Source: JBFXJF01 sp050175155
GTDB lineage: Bacteria > Bacillota > Bacilli > Tepidibacillales > Tepidibacillaceae
NCBI GenBank assembly: GCA_050175155.1
Contig: JBFXJF010000003.1
Coordinates: forward strand, 1 to 64,000
Reading direction: 5' to 3'
Length of the DNA stretch: 64,000 nt
Part shown: piece by piece, positions 1 to 8,865 of the stretch
How positions within the stretch are numbered: the first letter of the stretch is position 1
Layout: every line of letters begins with the position of its first letter
Notes under the pieces: generated by a model
The model's database searches: none
What the model saw: only the letters and a program-made list of their open reading frames with translations
What the model was told of the DNA's origin: nothing
Made by a program: the position numbers and the translations under genes

Positions 1-84
1 TTCTATAACGAAAAAAGGTTTCAAAAAAGACTAAAGTGCTTAGCTCCGATAGAATATCGAAACCAAGCACTTAATATTGCATAA
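1..84 (+). CDS. IS3-family transposase OrfB, C-terminal fragment
   Basis: Frame 1 reads FYNEKRFQKRLKCLAPIEYR and ends at TAA 82-84. The pattern Y-N-x-x-R-x-Q-x-x-L-x-x-L-(S/A)-P-x-E-Y-R is the typical end of the DDE integrase-type transposase of the IS3 family. Only 27 residues are in the window, so the catalytic D, D and E residues are not visible. Whether the element is complete and active cannot be judged here. Confidence 0.8.
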   Translation, partial: FYNEKRFQKRLKCLAPIEYRNQALNIA

Positions 85-125
85 ACTTTAATTAATTACT
101 TGTCTACTTGACAAGGGGCAGTTCA
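1..125 (+). mobile_element. 3' end of an IS3-family insertion sequence (truncated by window start)
   Basis: The first 84 bases encode the C-terminus of an IS3-family (IS150-like) transposase and are followed by about 40 non-coding bases. Bases 101-125 look like the right terminal inverted repeat, ending in CA as IS3-family ends usually do. The sequence then switches directly into the reading frame of a type I methyltransferase at about 126. The left end lies outside the window, so neither the terminal repeat pair nor the target duplication can be checked. A TTGACA hexamer at 108-113 inside the end could serve as an outward -35, but no good -10 follows at the right distance. Confidence 0.8.
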
Positions 126-2619
126 AACGGGGGGATTTTTATTTGATAGCTATGAGTATACTTTAGCACGTTTCGACGGTGAGGACGCAGAGTATCCAGG
201 TGAAAAGGCTCATCCTGCATTAAGAAAATGGTTTAAAGGTTATTTTTCTAATTTACTCGAAGATTATCCAAATGATATGCAGTCACAGAACTTCTACAGA
301 CATGGTGTGTTTGGTGTAGAATACTTGGGTATGATTAAAAAAATGGCAGCAGTAAATTTGTATATTCGTGGGTTAAATCCAAGGAACATAGAACAAGGCG
401 ATTCATTGAATAAATTCGGAACAAGCATAATGCCTAATAGCAAAACAGTTATACTTGCTAACCCGCCCTTTGGAGCAGAAACAGATCAGACTTCATATCC
501 CAATGTATGGGAAGATTATAGTACTGAGAAAGAAACTACTATATTATTTGTAAAATTAATGCTTGATAGTTTACAGGTTGGTGGCAGATGCGCGGTAATC
601 GTTTCAGAGGGTTTTTTAACATGGGATCAGACAAGTGCAAAAACATTACGTGAGAAGTTATTAGTAGAAGCTAATTTAAAAGCTGTAATTGGATTACCAC
701 AAGGGGTATTTGTAAGTAAGAGTGGTGTTGGTCCTAAAACTTCAATATTACTATTTGAAAAAGGTGGTCCAACAACTCAAACTTGGTTTTATCAAGTGCA
801 AGATGATGGCTATACGATGGGTACTAATAGAAAAACCAAACCTAATTCGCAACTTATAGATGCGTTGGAAATATATCATACCTATATTAAACAAGGACTT
901 ACTCCGCCAGAGAAGAAAAATTCATTTGTTATTGATGCAAGTTGGATAAAATCATTAGATCCAAGGATTAAGAAAAGAATTCGTCAAGAAGTTGAAGCAA
1001 CAAGTGGTATTAAACAGCAGAATGAAATTGAAAAGAAGACTTCTACACTTTTTAGAAAGGTAGAATCAAAACAAATTCCAGAAAAGGAAATGAAATTTGA
1101 ATTAAAACAGGCTGAAGACTTATGGGAGAGCAAGACAGAAGCAGAGATCACGCAGAAAATTAATAAAGCCTATTCATTTTCATACAATCCATCAACGTAT
1201 CATTCCACATTGACTGATACACAGTTAAAAGAGTGGAGAAAAATTATTGATAAAAAGGAACCTGAAGACATCGATACGTTGGATAAAAGATATATGGAAT
1301 TATATATATCAGAATTAGATGATGCTTTTCCTGTGCTGTCCAAATTCAATTTATTAAGTGCAATAGAGGCAGATATTGTAAGAGAATATGTATCCAATTT
1401 TGTTTCAAAGGAAGCATTGGAACATTACCCTAAACTAAAAAATACAGATGCTATTTTTAAGATGGGAGCAAAATATCCCATGGTAAAATTAGCACCTTAC
1501 TTAATTGAAAACACTGAAAAGGTGAAGCCTAATAGGTTTGCAGATGTAAGGTGGCGTACATTAGGAGTGTCAAATGATGTAGGGGTATTTCTTAATGAAA
1601 ATTTATCACCAGAAGAAACTAATCAGAGTTACTATATGGTAAAGAAAAATGAATTTTGTTACAATCCATACAGGGTAAATGTAGGCTCTATTGGACTTAA
1701 TAAATTCGACTATGATAATCAGATTATAAGTGGCGCTTATGTTGTATTTGGCACCAAGGAAGATGAACTTTTGCCAGAGTATCTTGAAATTCTTATTGAG
1801 CATAAGCAGTTCAATGACTATGTTGCTATAAAAGCCAATGTGGGCAACGGTGTTAGAATGAATTTCACCTTTGAGGATATAGGGAATTGGGAAATACCGT
1901 TTCCAAATTTAGATGAGCAAAAGTCAATAGTAGAATCAATTAAAAAGGATTTAGTAATAGTCAAAGGTTGTTCAGAATTGATAGAGAATTACGAAATAAG
2001 TGACGAATATTTTAATAAATATGAAATGGTTAGATTTGAAGAGTTATTAAGTAGTCCACTTAAGAATGGAGTTAATTTTGAAAGCGAACAAATGGGAAAA
2101 GGAACGTATGTGGTTAACATTAAGGACTTATACACTAATGGTTATGTTGATGTTAACCATTTAGAAAGAGTAGAGATTAGCTCTAAAATTGTTGAAAATA
2201 ATAAACTAAACAATAATGATATTTTATTTGTACGTTCATCAGTTAAAAAAGAAGGCGTTGGCGTAGCTGCTTTATTTAATTATTTCGAAATAAATGAACC
2301 TGTTATTTATAGTGGATTTATTATAAAGGCTTCTGTTGATGAAAATAAAATCAACCCTAAATTATTAGTATATTATTTAAAAAGCAGTGCTATTCGAAAG
2401 TTCATATTAAAAGATGTTTCTCCTGTAACTATTACAAATATAGGACAAGGTAAAATAAAAAGTATACCAATTCCAATTATTAATAACGAAGAACAACTAT
2501 CTATATTAACGAAAATAGAAGAAGAAATAAAAACAATTAATGGACTAAACAATATCAAAAATAAAAAAGAGATAGATATTGCTCATCGCATAAAATTAAT
2601 ATGGAGTGAGGAGGAATAG
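126..2619 (+). pseudogene. hsdM: Type I restriction-modification HsdM-HsdS fusion, 5' end removed by IS insertion
   Basis: The frame opens inside the SAM-binding motif I: acg ggg gga ttt tta at 127-141 gives TGGFL, the end of the usual DPxxGTGGFL. It continues through LARFDGEDAE to the catalytic motif IV, NPPFG, at 460-474, so it belongs to the N6-adenine methyltransferase family. From about base 1500 on, the sequence resembles HsdS specificity subunits: two target-recognition-like halves separated by a helical linker near 1915-2000, with a second linker near the end. This is therefore an M-S fusion. The N-terminal HsdM domain and the first half of motif I are missing because an IS3-family element ends at about 125. 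The first in-frame ATG (277) has no ribosome binding site, so the gene is probably inactive unless the other half persists beyond the element. The stop is 2 bp before hsdR. Confidence 0.85.
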
Positions 2620-2621
2620 TA

Positions 2622-5012
2622 ATGGCTGATATAAATGGCAATGAAGCAAGCGTTGTTGATATAAAGGTTATCAAGCAACTTGAAAAATTAGGGTTTGTAT
2701 TAAATGACACTTTGCTTTATCAGCACTCCTACAGTATTCCTGCTCATCTACAAGTTGATGTTGGAAAAAAATACATTACTCCTGATATTACCTTGATTGA
2801 TGCTTATTCCAAAGAAGTTATTGCAATTATTGAAAACAAATTAAGTGATGAGAAAAAAGCATTAGGTCAATTGCTTATCGGAAGACAGGTTTTAAAACCA
2901 AGATTTTTATATGCTGTATCTGAAGATAGGATGTTATTTTTAGATATTACATGGCAGGGCTTAGAAGATGAGTTTAAACCTGTTAATGAATTCATGTCAT
3001 ATGATGATATGATGGACAAGATTAACCAAGAGAAAGCAATGCGTTCAACAAAACCTATTGAGATTGATACATCTATTGCAGGTGGTTATGATCTTAATAT
3101 TAACAAAGAAAGATATTACCAACTTGACTGTATTAACACCTTAATAGAGAAGTTCAAAGATGGCAAGCAAAAGGTGCTTGTTCATATGGCAACTGGATTG
3201 GGTAAAACCAGAACAATGGTGGCTTTCACAAAAGCTATGCTTGATAGTTCATTTTGTAAGAGGGTTTTATTTGTTGTAGATAGAAGATTATTAGCAAAAC
3301 AGGCTTTAGAAGACGGTTATGCTCTTATTTCGCCAAAATACTATAATGCAGATTGGATTAAGACCTCAAACTTTAAATTAAAGACCAATATTCCTATTCA
3401 TATTGTTGTTATAGATACTTTGGAAATTATATTTCAAAAAATCCCCAGTAATTTTTATGATTTGATTATTGTTGATGAATGCCATCGGTCAATATCAGTA
3501 AACAGAAAATTGGTACTGGACCACTTCCACTGTCCCAAAATTGGCTTAACAGCTACACCCAGAATTGCAGTTGGAAAGAAAAATAAAGAAATTGCACCAG
3601 AAGATTTAGAAATAGCAGATACATATAAGCTCTTTGGTTGCGAAACGAAAGATCCAGACTATCAATTTGATTTGGCAAGGGGTATTGATGAAGGATTTTT
3701 GGCACCGTATGATGTTCTTGAAATAAAAACTCACTTAACAAAAGAAGCTGAAGATGAGGGCATACTATTTGAGTATGTATTAGACCCTACTTCCAGAGAA
3801 AGAATTGAGTTGCCGCAAGAACAAAAAGTTAAGTTAGAACAACTTGAAAAGAAGTATCTTTCGGAAGAACGTTGCACTCGTATTGCAGAAGAAATTAAGA
3901 AAAACACTCAGTTTGGAGAAAAACTCATTTTGTTCTGTGCAAGTCAAAATCATAGTATTATGATGGCAAAGGCAATAAATAAATTATTCAATGATGGTTC
4001 AGACAATGGGTTAAAATATGCACATACTGTTATTTCTAATAGTTCAGAGTCAAATGAATTTATTAAAAATCAGTTTAAAAAACCATTCCAAAAACCCTAT
4101 GTAGTTACATCCGTAGATATTATGAGTACTGGTGTTGACATTCCGTGTGTAAGATACATAGGTTTTGCGGCATTAACTGATTCTATTGGTAAGTACGTTC
4201 AAATGGTAGGTAGAGGATCAAGATTAGATACAAAGGTCAGCGGAAAGTATAGTTTTAGAATATTAGATTTTGTTGGAATATGTAAAAAAATGGACGACGA
4301 TGGCAAGGGTACTAAAAAGCCTAATGAGGTTGTAGTATCAGGTCCAAGCGGAAATATAAGCACAGGCTCATCTGGTGGCAAAGTTGAGGGTGAATACTTT
4401 ATTATTGAAAATGCAGACCCAAGTCAAATGATTGAGCGTGTATTCATTCATGGAGAAGATTATAAAGTAGTTGATAATATACCTATCGAAAAAGCCAGAG
4501 AGATATTCGAACAACAAGTAAATAATACAGACGATGATGTCATTAATTCTATAAAAGAAAAGGTAGTTAAAGAAACAGATTATCAACCAACAGACGAGGA
4601 AGTAATATATATTGATGAGTGGGTAAAAAAACCTGATATTTATCTTGATGAAACACAACTTCAAAAGATATATGATTTTCCACAAGGTTCTGTTTGGGAC
4701 TTTTTACTTCAGGCTTTTGGAGTTAAAAAAATACCTACTTTAAGAGATAGAATATCTTATGGCTATGATAGCTATATAAAAACTTATAATTTTGATTCCA
4801 TACAGCAAAAGCAGTTGAGTAAGTTTAAAAAGATATTTATTGCAAATGCAGAAAATCGTACAGGGTTTTCTGCAGATAGTATATTTTCAAATAGGGTATA
4901 TGAAAAGAAGATTGGTACGCGCAAAGAAAATGACGAAATGTTTAATGGTAAATTTGATGTAATATTCAATGAAATTAAACATAGTTTAAACCTACCAACA
5001 GACTGGCAGTAA
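2622..5012 (+). CDS. hsdR: Type I restriction enzyme R subunit (HsdR)
   Basis: A 796-residue motor-nuclease subunit of a type I restriction system. It has an N-terminal HsdR nuclease-like domain, with PD at residues 54-55 and an E-x-K at 71-73 matching PD-(D/E)xK. The superfamily 2 helicase core shows a Q at 167, Walker A TGLGKT at 191-196, DECH at 285-288 and TATPR near 314. A second RecA-like domain carries the MSTGVDIP and QMVGRGSR motifs, followed by a C-terminal region that would contact the M/S subunits. ATG 2622 lies just after GAGGAGG and 2 bp behind the M-S gene, so the two are one operon. The reading frame is intact even though the M partner is broken. Without modification subunits it is expected to be silent, because type I R subunits need M and S for DNA recognition. 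Confidence 0.92.
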   Translation: MADINGNEASVVDIKVIKQLEKLGFVLNDTLLYQHSYSIPAHLQVDVGKKYITPDITLIDAYSKEVIAIIENKLSDEKKALGQLLIGRQVLKPRFLYAVSEDRMLFLDITWQGLEDEFKPVNEFMSYDDMMDKINQEKAMRSTKPIEIDTSIAGGYDLNINKERYYQLDCINTLIEKFKDGKQKVLVHMATGLGKTRTMVAFTKAMLDSSFCKRVLFVVDRRLLAKQALEDGYALISPKYYNADWIKTSNFKLKTNIPIHIVVIDTLEIIFQKIPSNFYDLIIVDECHRSISVNRKLVLDHFHCPKIGLTATPRIAVGKKNKEIAPEDLEIADTYKLFGCETKDPDYQFDLARGIDEGFLAPYDVLEIKTHLTKEAEDEGILFEYVLDPTSRERIELPQEQKVKLEQLEKKYLSEERCTRIAEEIKKNTQFGEKLILFCASQNHSIMMAKAINKLFNDGSDNGLKYAHTVISNSSESNEFIKNQFKKPFQKPYVVTSVDIMSTGVDIPCVRYIGFAALTDSIGKYVQMVGRGSRLDTKVSGKYSFRILDFVGICKKMDDDGKGTKKPNEVVVSGPSGNISTGSSGGKVEGEYFIIENADPSQMIERVFIHGEDYKVVDNIPIEKAREIFEQQVNNTDDDVINSIKEKVVKETDYQPTDEEVIYIDEWVKKPDIYLDETQLQKIYDFPQGSVWDFLLQAFGVKKIPTLRDRISYGYDSYIKTYNFDSIQQKQLSKFKKIFIANAENRTGFSADSIFSNRVYEKKIGTRKENDEMFNGKFDVIFNEIKHSLNLPTDWQ

Positions 5013-5025
5013 TGGCGGTGAATGA

Positions 5026-5721
5026 ATGTTATCTGAGAGAATAGCTGTTCCGTTTATAGATAAAACTATCATAGATATTAGTTATGCCAGAAAAATATTA
5101 AATGATTTTGATACATCTCTTGGTTCTTCTATGAAGCCAGTACCTATTGATGGAATAATAGCAAGTAAAGGACTTATTATTAAAACAGGGACCATAACAA
5201 AAGATAAGAGTATTCATGGGATGTTGGTCTTTGGTAGCAGTGATGTTGATTTATGGGACGAAGAAAATCAAAAAAATCGCACTGTATTTTGTAATGGGAA
5301 AACAATATATATTGATGAGTTGCTATTGGATCAGACATTGAAAAATCGTTATCGTTTTACTTTGGCTCATGAATATGCTCACTGGGTATTACATAGTAAA
5401 ATTGTTAAGAAACTTGCAAAAGAAAAGAAATTGCTGCCATATTTGACTTGTAAAGAAAGAAATATTAATGTTGAGCTAATTGATCAAATAGAAGCCTCCT
5501 GTGAAAGGCAGGCTAATTATTTGGCAGGTGCAATATTAATGCCGTATCTACCTTTAAAGTATTATTGTCAAGAAAATAGCTTTAATATTTTGGATACAGA
5601 ATATTTATCTGAGCAAGTCAAGCTGTTATCTTGCAAGTTTTCAGTATCAGTCAAAGCAATGTATGTAAGATTGAGACAGCTTGGTTATATAGATAATATA
5701 AAAGATTTAGAGAGGAGTTAA
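5026..5721 (+). CDS. ImmA/IrrE-family metallopeptidase
   Basis: A 231-residue protein with the zinc-peptidase motif HEYAH (HExxH) at about residues 116-120, inside the sequence TLAHEYAHWVLH. Further on is a helix with E and C residues and an ANYLAGAILMP segment. Both are characteristic of the ImmA/IrrE (DUF955) family, whose members cleave Xre-type repressors of mobile elements or toxin-antitoxin modules. The start at 5026 is 13 bp after hsdR and in the same orientation, so it may be co-transcribed with the restriction operon. No Xre-type helix-turn-helix partner is visible next to it, so its substrate is unknown. Confidence 0.85.
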   Translation: MLSERIAVPFIDKTIIDISYARKILNDFDTSLGSSMKPVPIDGIIASKGLIIKTGTITKDKSIHGMLVFGSSDVDLWDEENQKNRTVFCNGKTIYIDELLLDQTLKNRYRFTLAHEYAHWVLHSKIVKKLAKEKKLLPYLTCKERNINVELIDQIEASCERQANYLAGAILMPYLPLKYYCQENSFNILDTEYLSEQVKLLSCKFSVSVKAMYVRLRQLGYIDNIKDLERS

Positions 5722-5814
5722 TTTTGTAAGCCGCCAAGATACCAAAATGATATTGGATATTTACGTATGATTAGTAAGTATTATTTGTTATATTTTACTG
5801 GATTGAGGTGGTTT

Positions 5815-6027
5815 ATGGTTAACCTGATTATAAATTTGAGCAATAAGAAAAAGATAGGTTTTATAGTAATGTCTATTATTATATTTTTCTTGTCAGTAAT
5901 GATGGTATCTTATATAGATGCAAAAAGCATAGCCATAAAATCCTTGCATATAGTAATCATCCATGATAAAGGGTTTTTTGTTGTCAATTTTTATTCACAG
6001 TTTTTATGTAAAATATCTTTTGACTAA
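5815..6027 (+). CDS. Small hypothetical membrane protein
   Basis: An ORF of 70 codons starting at ATG 5815 behind GAGGTGG; the frame is also open upstream to ATG 5767, which lacks a good site. It has a basic N-terminus with NKKK, then one clear hydrophobic stretch (GFIVMSIIIFFLSVMMVSYI). I recognise no family. It sits in the decayed stretch behind the ImmA gene, and its C-terminal third looks random, so it may be a fragment or non-coding. Confidence 0.3.
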   Translation: MVNLIINLSNKKKIGFIVMSIIIFFLSVMMVSYIDAKSIAIKSLHIVIIHDKGFFVVNFYSQFLCKISFD

Positions 6028-6312
6028 TGGAACTACAAAATGGACAAAAAGGAATAATTTTGGACGAATTTATTTCTGAATCTGCAGCAAGAACTATATT
6101 GATTGAAATTAGAAATCCAAAACTTATATACTGTCAATGAACTAATGCAAATGTCCTCTGATGAAATAAGGAATATTGGGATTCCATCAGAAGAGCTTAG
6201 AAATTATACTAATATTATTGAAATAGTTATTAGAGCTAGCGAAGATTACAAATTGTACGATTTAAATTATAAGGATTTTATTGATAATTTGAAGAAACTA
6301 TCAACTGAGTAG
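6027..6312 (+). pseudogene. Probable frameshifted remnant of a small hypothetical gene
   Basis: Two open stretches abut in different frames. ATG 6027 opens 37 codons ending at TGA 6138. TTG 6103, directly after an in-frame TGA at 6100-6102, opens 69 codons ending at TAG 6312 (start MKLEIQNLYTVNELM). The second has a protein-like, acidic-helical composition (SSDEIRNIGIPSEEL). Neither start has a convincing ribosome binding site. One explanation is a single gene broken by a frameshift near 6100-6140; the other is that only the 3' ORF is real. No family was recognised. Confidence 0.35.
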
Positions 6313-6316
6313 TGCG

Positions 6317-6357
6317 AAAAGCCAAGGTTACTAATTGTATTTGTAACCTTGGCTTTT
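6317..6357. terminator. Bidirectional intrinsic terminator
   Basis: A perfect 15-bp inverted repeat, with arms at 6317-6331 and 6343-6357, an 11-nt loop, and A-run and T-run flanks in both orientations. It separates the accessory block on the plus strand from the convergent LysM/GH18 gene on the minus strand and can serve both. Confidence 0.9.
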
Positions 6358-6372
6358 GATTTAGATTCAGAA

Positions 6373-7782
6373 TTATTTCCTAACAGTGAAGTTATCTTCA
6401 AGCAAAGCCCAGTTTTGGGGGAAAGGATATCCTAATGCCCAATAACTGATTCCTTTTAGATTATAGCTTTTAACTGTATCAAATTTTGCTTGGGCACTGC
6501 GTGCATCTTCAAACCATACTTCATGCATTCTCCCCTGATTATCTGTATACCGAAAGAATGGCGATTGTGATAATTCATCATACTGAATAATGGCACCATA
6601 TCTTACAGCCCTTTCTACGGCTTCTTGAGAGCTGAAAGTCTCTGCCTCCTGTCCCTGAATATGTGGGAGAAGCCAATCCCTTGCATAAATCTGAAAACCA
6701 AAGAAAATCTTATCCCTTGGAATTACTGTGATGGCGTAATCAAGAACACGTTTGATTTGATTCAATGGTGAAATGGCTTGAGGGGGACCCTTTCTCCAGC
6801 CCCATTCATATGTCATGAGTACAACAAAATCAACAATTCTACCATGTGCTTCATAATCATGGGCTTCGTACAGTAAACCTGTCTGTGTCCCACTTGTTTT
6901 CGGAGCTACTGCTGTTGATACGAAAAAGCCTTCAGGATGCAAGTAATCGACTGTACGTTGAAGGAAACTATTGTAAAGCTCTCTATCAGCAGGGAGTACA
7001 TTTTCAAAGTCAACATTCAATCCCTGATATCCTTTTTCTTTCATGATACTAATGATATTGATAAGTAACTGATCTACTATTTGTGGGTTGGAAAGCACCA
7101 TGTGAGCGAGATTTTCCCCCTTTGCGGTTGAGGTGAAGTTCGTAATGGACATCATTGGTATAACTTGTTCTGTTATGGCAGCTTGGATTAGGGGAATATC
7201 ATAGATTGGTTGCAGATTTCCGTCTTCTTTAATTAAATAAGCGAAGGGACTAAAATACGTCAGGTGTTCACCATCTTTTTCAATAATAGGAACAGCAGCT
7301 TCACCAAGAAAATAAATGTATCCATTTACATCTATTATAGGTCTTAATTTTCGTGGAATAACCAATACAGTTCCTGGATATATGAGATTAGCATTAACAA
7401 TATTATTTACTCTTAATAAATTCTGTAATGTGACTCCATATCGTTGAGCGATAGCCCATAAAGTTTCTCCAGATTGGACACGATGACGCGTGGCAGGAAT
7501 ATATAATATCATGCCCGGGAATATGTAGGCAGGATTAACGATATTATTGTTCTGGATAATTATTTGAACCGTAGTATTATATCTCTGGGCAATAGCCCAT
7601 AATGTATCACCAGATTTCACAGTGTAAAAACTATCCTCTGTTGGGATTACCAATGCCTGACCAATTACCAACTCATTGGGATTAGGCAGTTCATTTATAG
7701 CTGCTATTGCTGTAGCCGAAACACGATAGTAATTTGCTATTTTCCATAATGCTTCGTTTGGCTTTACTACATGAATAATCAT
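6373..7782 (-). CDS. LysM-GH18 glycoside hydrolase, SleL/YaaH-like spore cortex-lytic enzyme
   Basis: 469 residues. Three LysM peptidoglycan-binding repeats (residues about 1-46, 51-96 and 99-145; each contains GDTLW/GETLW/NEALW and ends in a VIP/YIP motif) are followed by a family 18 glycosidase barrel. The catalytic signature LNVDFENV carries the Glu general acid. Three LysMs plus GH18 without a signal peptide is the architecture of Bacillus YaaH/SleL N-acetylglucosaminidases, which sit in the spore coat and degrade cortical muropeptides. The start has a strong AAGGAGG site 6 bp upstream. It is transcribed alone and convergent to the accessory block, divergent from rubredoxin. Exact substrate is inferred from family. 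Confidence 0.9.
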   Translation of the reverse strand: MIIHVVKPNEALWKIANYYRVSATAIAAINELPNPNELVIGQALVIPTEDSFYTVKSGDTLWAIAQRYNTTVQIIIQNNNIVNPAYIFPGMILYIPATRHRVQSGETLWAIAQRYGVTLQNLLRVNNIVNANLIYPGTVLVIPRKLRPIIDVNGYIYFLGEAAVPIIEKDGEHLTYFSPFAYLIKEDGNLQPIYDIPLIQAAITEQVIPMMSITNFTSTAKGENLAHMVLSNPQIVDQLLINIISIMKEKGYQGLNVDFENVLPADRELYNSFLQRTVDYLHPEGFFVSTAVAPKTSGTQTGLLYEAHDYEAHGRIVDFVVLMTYEWGWRKGPPQAISPLNQIKRVLDYAITVIPRDKIFFGFQIYARDWLLPHIQGQEAETFSSQEAVERAVRYGAIIQYDELSQSPFFRYTDNQGRMHEVWFEDARSAQAKFDTVKSYNLKGISYWALGYPFPQNWALLEDNFTVRK

Positions 7783-7958
7783 ATAATGCCTCCTTAAAAA
7801 CGTATTACTATTAATATATAGAATAATCCGTTTACTGTGACATTTACATATATATTAAAATTGCTAAAAACTGAGTATAATTAACTATAGAGTAAAATAA
7901 TTTATGAAGGCATTTTGAATTTGATGAAAACAATATTTAAATCTAATGAGGTGAGTAA

Positions 7959-8123
7959 ATGAAGAAGTATGTATGTTTAGGCTGTGGGTATATATATGAC
8001 ACTAAACAAGGTGATCCTGATAATGGAATCGCACATGGAACACTATTTGAGGGAATTCCAGATTCTTGGGTTTGTCCTTTTTGTCTTATAGAGAAAGACG
8101 GTTTTGAACAAGTGGAGGAATAA
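7959..8123 (+). CDS. Rubredoxin
   Basis: A 54-residue electron carrier. It has the two rubredoxin knuckles, CLGCGY near residues 6-11 and CPFC near residues 39-42, plus [12 protein letters not shown] and the conserved G-I-P-D-S-W preceding the second pair, so the four Cys iron ligands are all present. The ATG at 7959 follows GAGGTGAG at a normal spacing. Length matches the family. A lipoprotein gene follows after 28 bp and is probably co-transcribed. Rubredoxin feeds electrons to oxygen- or peroxide-reducing enzymes in many anaerobes; no partner enzyme is adjacent here. Confidence 0.93.
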   Translation: MKKYVCLGCGYIYDTKQGDPDNGIAHGTLFEGIPDSWVCPFCLIEKDGFEQVEE

Positions 8124-8151
8124 AGAATCATTAAAGGAGGGAAACATTGCA

Positions 8152-8799
8152 ATGAATAAAAAAATAATTCTTATAAGTGTGATAGTGGTGTTTATGTTAA
8201 TAGTTGCTGCATGCGGTACAGATCAATCGACGGGTAGAAATACGAACATTATAGAATATGAGTATACAGAGGATGGACTAATTAAACCGGAAATTGCTGA
8301 AGCGGTTATTAATGAAACCTCTAATAAAATAATTAATGCTATTAAGGAAAAGGATGCGGACACAATTTCCGATTTTGTGCACCCGAATAAAGGGGTAAGG
8401 TTTACTCCTTATACCTATGTTTCGTTGGAAGAGGATATTGTATTTAATAGAGAAGGAATAAGAGATTTCTTTGAAGAGCAAGAGAAATATTTATGGGGAT
8501 ACTATGATGGAATTGGCGACGAAATTAAATTGACACCCAATGAATATTATGAAAAATTTATCTACTCTGAAGATTTTGTAAATGCAGAAGAAGTCGGATA
8601 TAATGTGATTTTGAGCTTTGGGAATATGCTCGAAAATCAATTTGACGTATATAAGAACCCCATAGTTGTCGAATACTATTTTTCAGGATTTAACCCAGAA
8701 TATGAAGGTATGGACTGGAGAAGTTTGAGATTAGTATTTGAAGAATATGAAGGGACATGGCTATTAGTAGGTATTATTCATAATCAATGGACAATATAA
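8152..8799 (+). CDS. Putative lipoprotein of unknown function
   Basis: 215 residues. The start at ATG 8152 (rather than the upstream in-frame codons) is chosen because AAAGGAGG precedes it and because it gives a clean lipoprotein signal: MNKK, a hydrophobic core, then the lipobox VAAC. The mature part is acidic and lacks further membrane segments. It contains DADTISDFVHPNKGVRFTPY, a pattern seen in secreted NTF2-like or DUF-type proteins, but I cannot name a family. Likely anchored on the outer face of the membrane. It follows the rubredoxin gene closely. Confidence 0.8.
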   Translation: MNKKIILISVIVVFMLIVAACGTDQSTGRNTNIIEYEYTEDGLIKPEIAEAVINETSNKIINAIKEKDADTISDFVHPNKGVRFTPYTYVSLEEDIVFNREGIRDFFEEQEKYLWGYYDGIGDEIKLTPNEYYEKFIYSEDFVNAEEVGYNVILSFGNMLENQFDVYKNPIVVEYYFSGFNPEYEGMDWRSLRLVFEEYEGTWLLVGIIHNQWTI

Positions 8800-8865
8800 T
8801 AATATTTTGGGAGTTTAATCAGTTAGATGACACTGACAAGTGGGATATAACACCTAGGAGGCACT

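Noticed and set aside
108..136. Outward promoter from the IS end driving the hsdMS remnant
   Set aside because: TTGACA at 108-113 has no acceptable -10 at 16-18 bp, so it is at most a partial element.
4368..4685. 105-codon minus-strand ORF within hsdR
   Set aside because: Antisense to intact HsdR frame, low-complexity hydrophobic translation.
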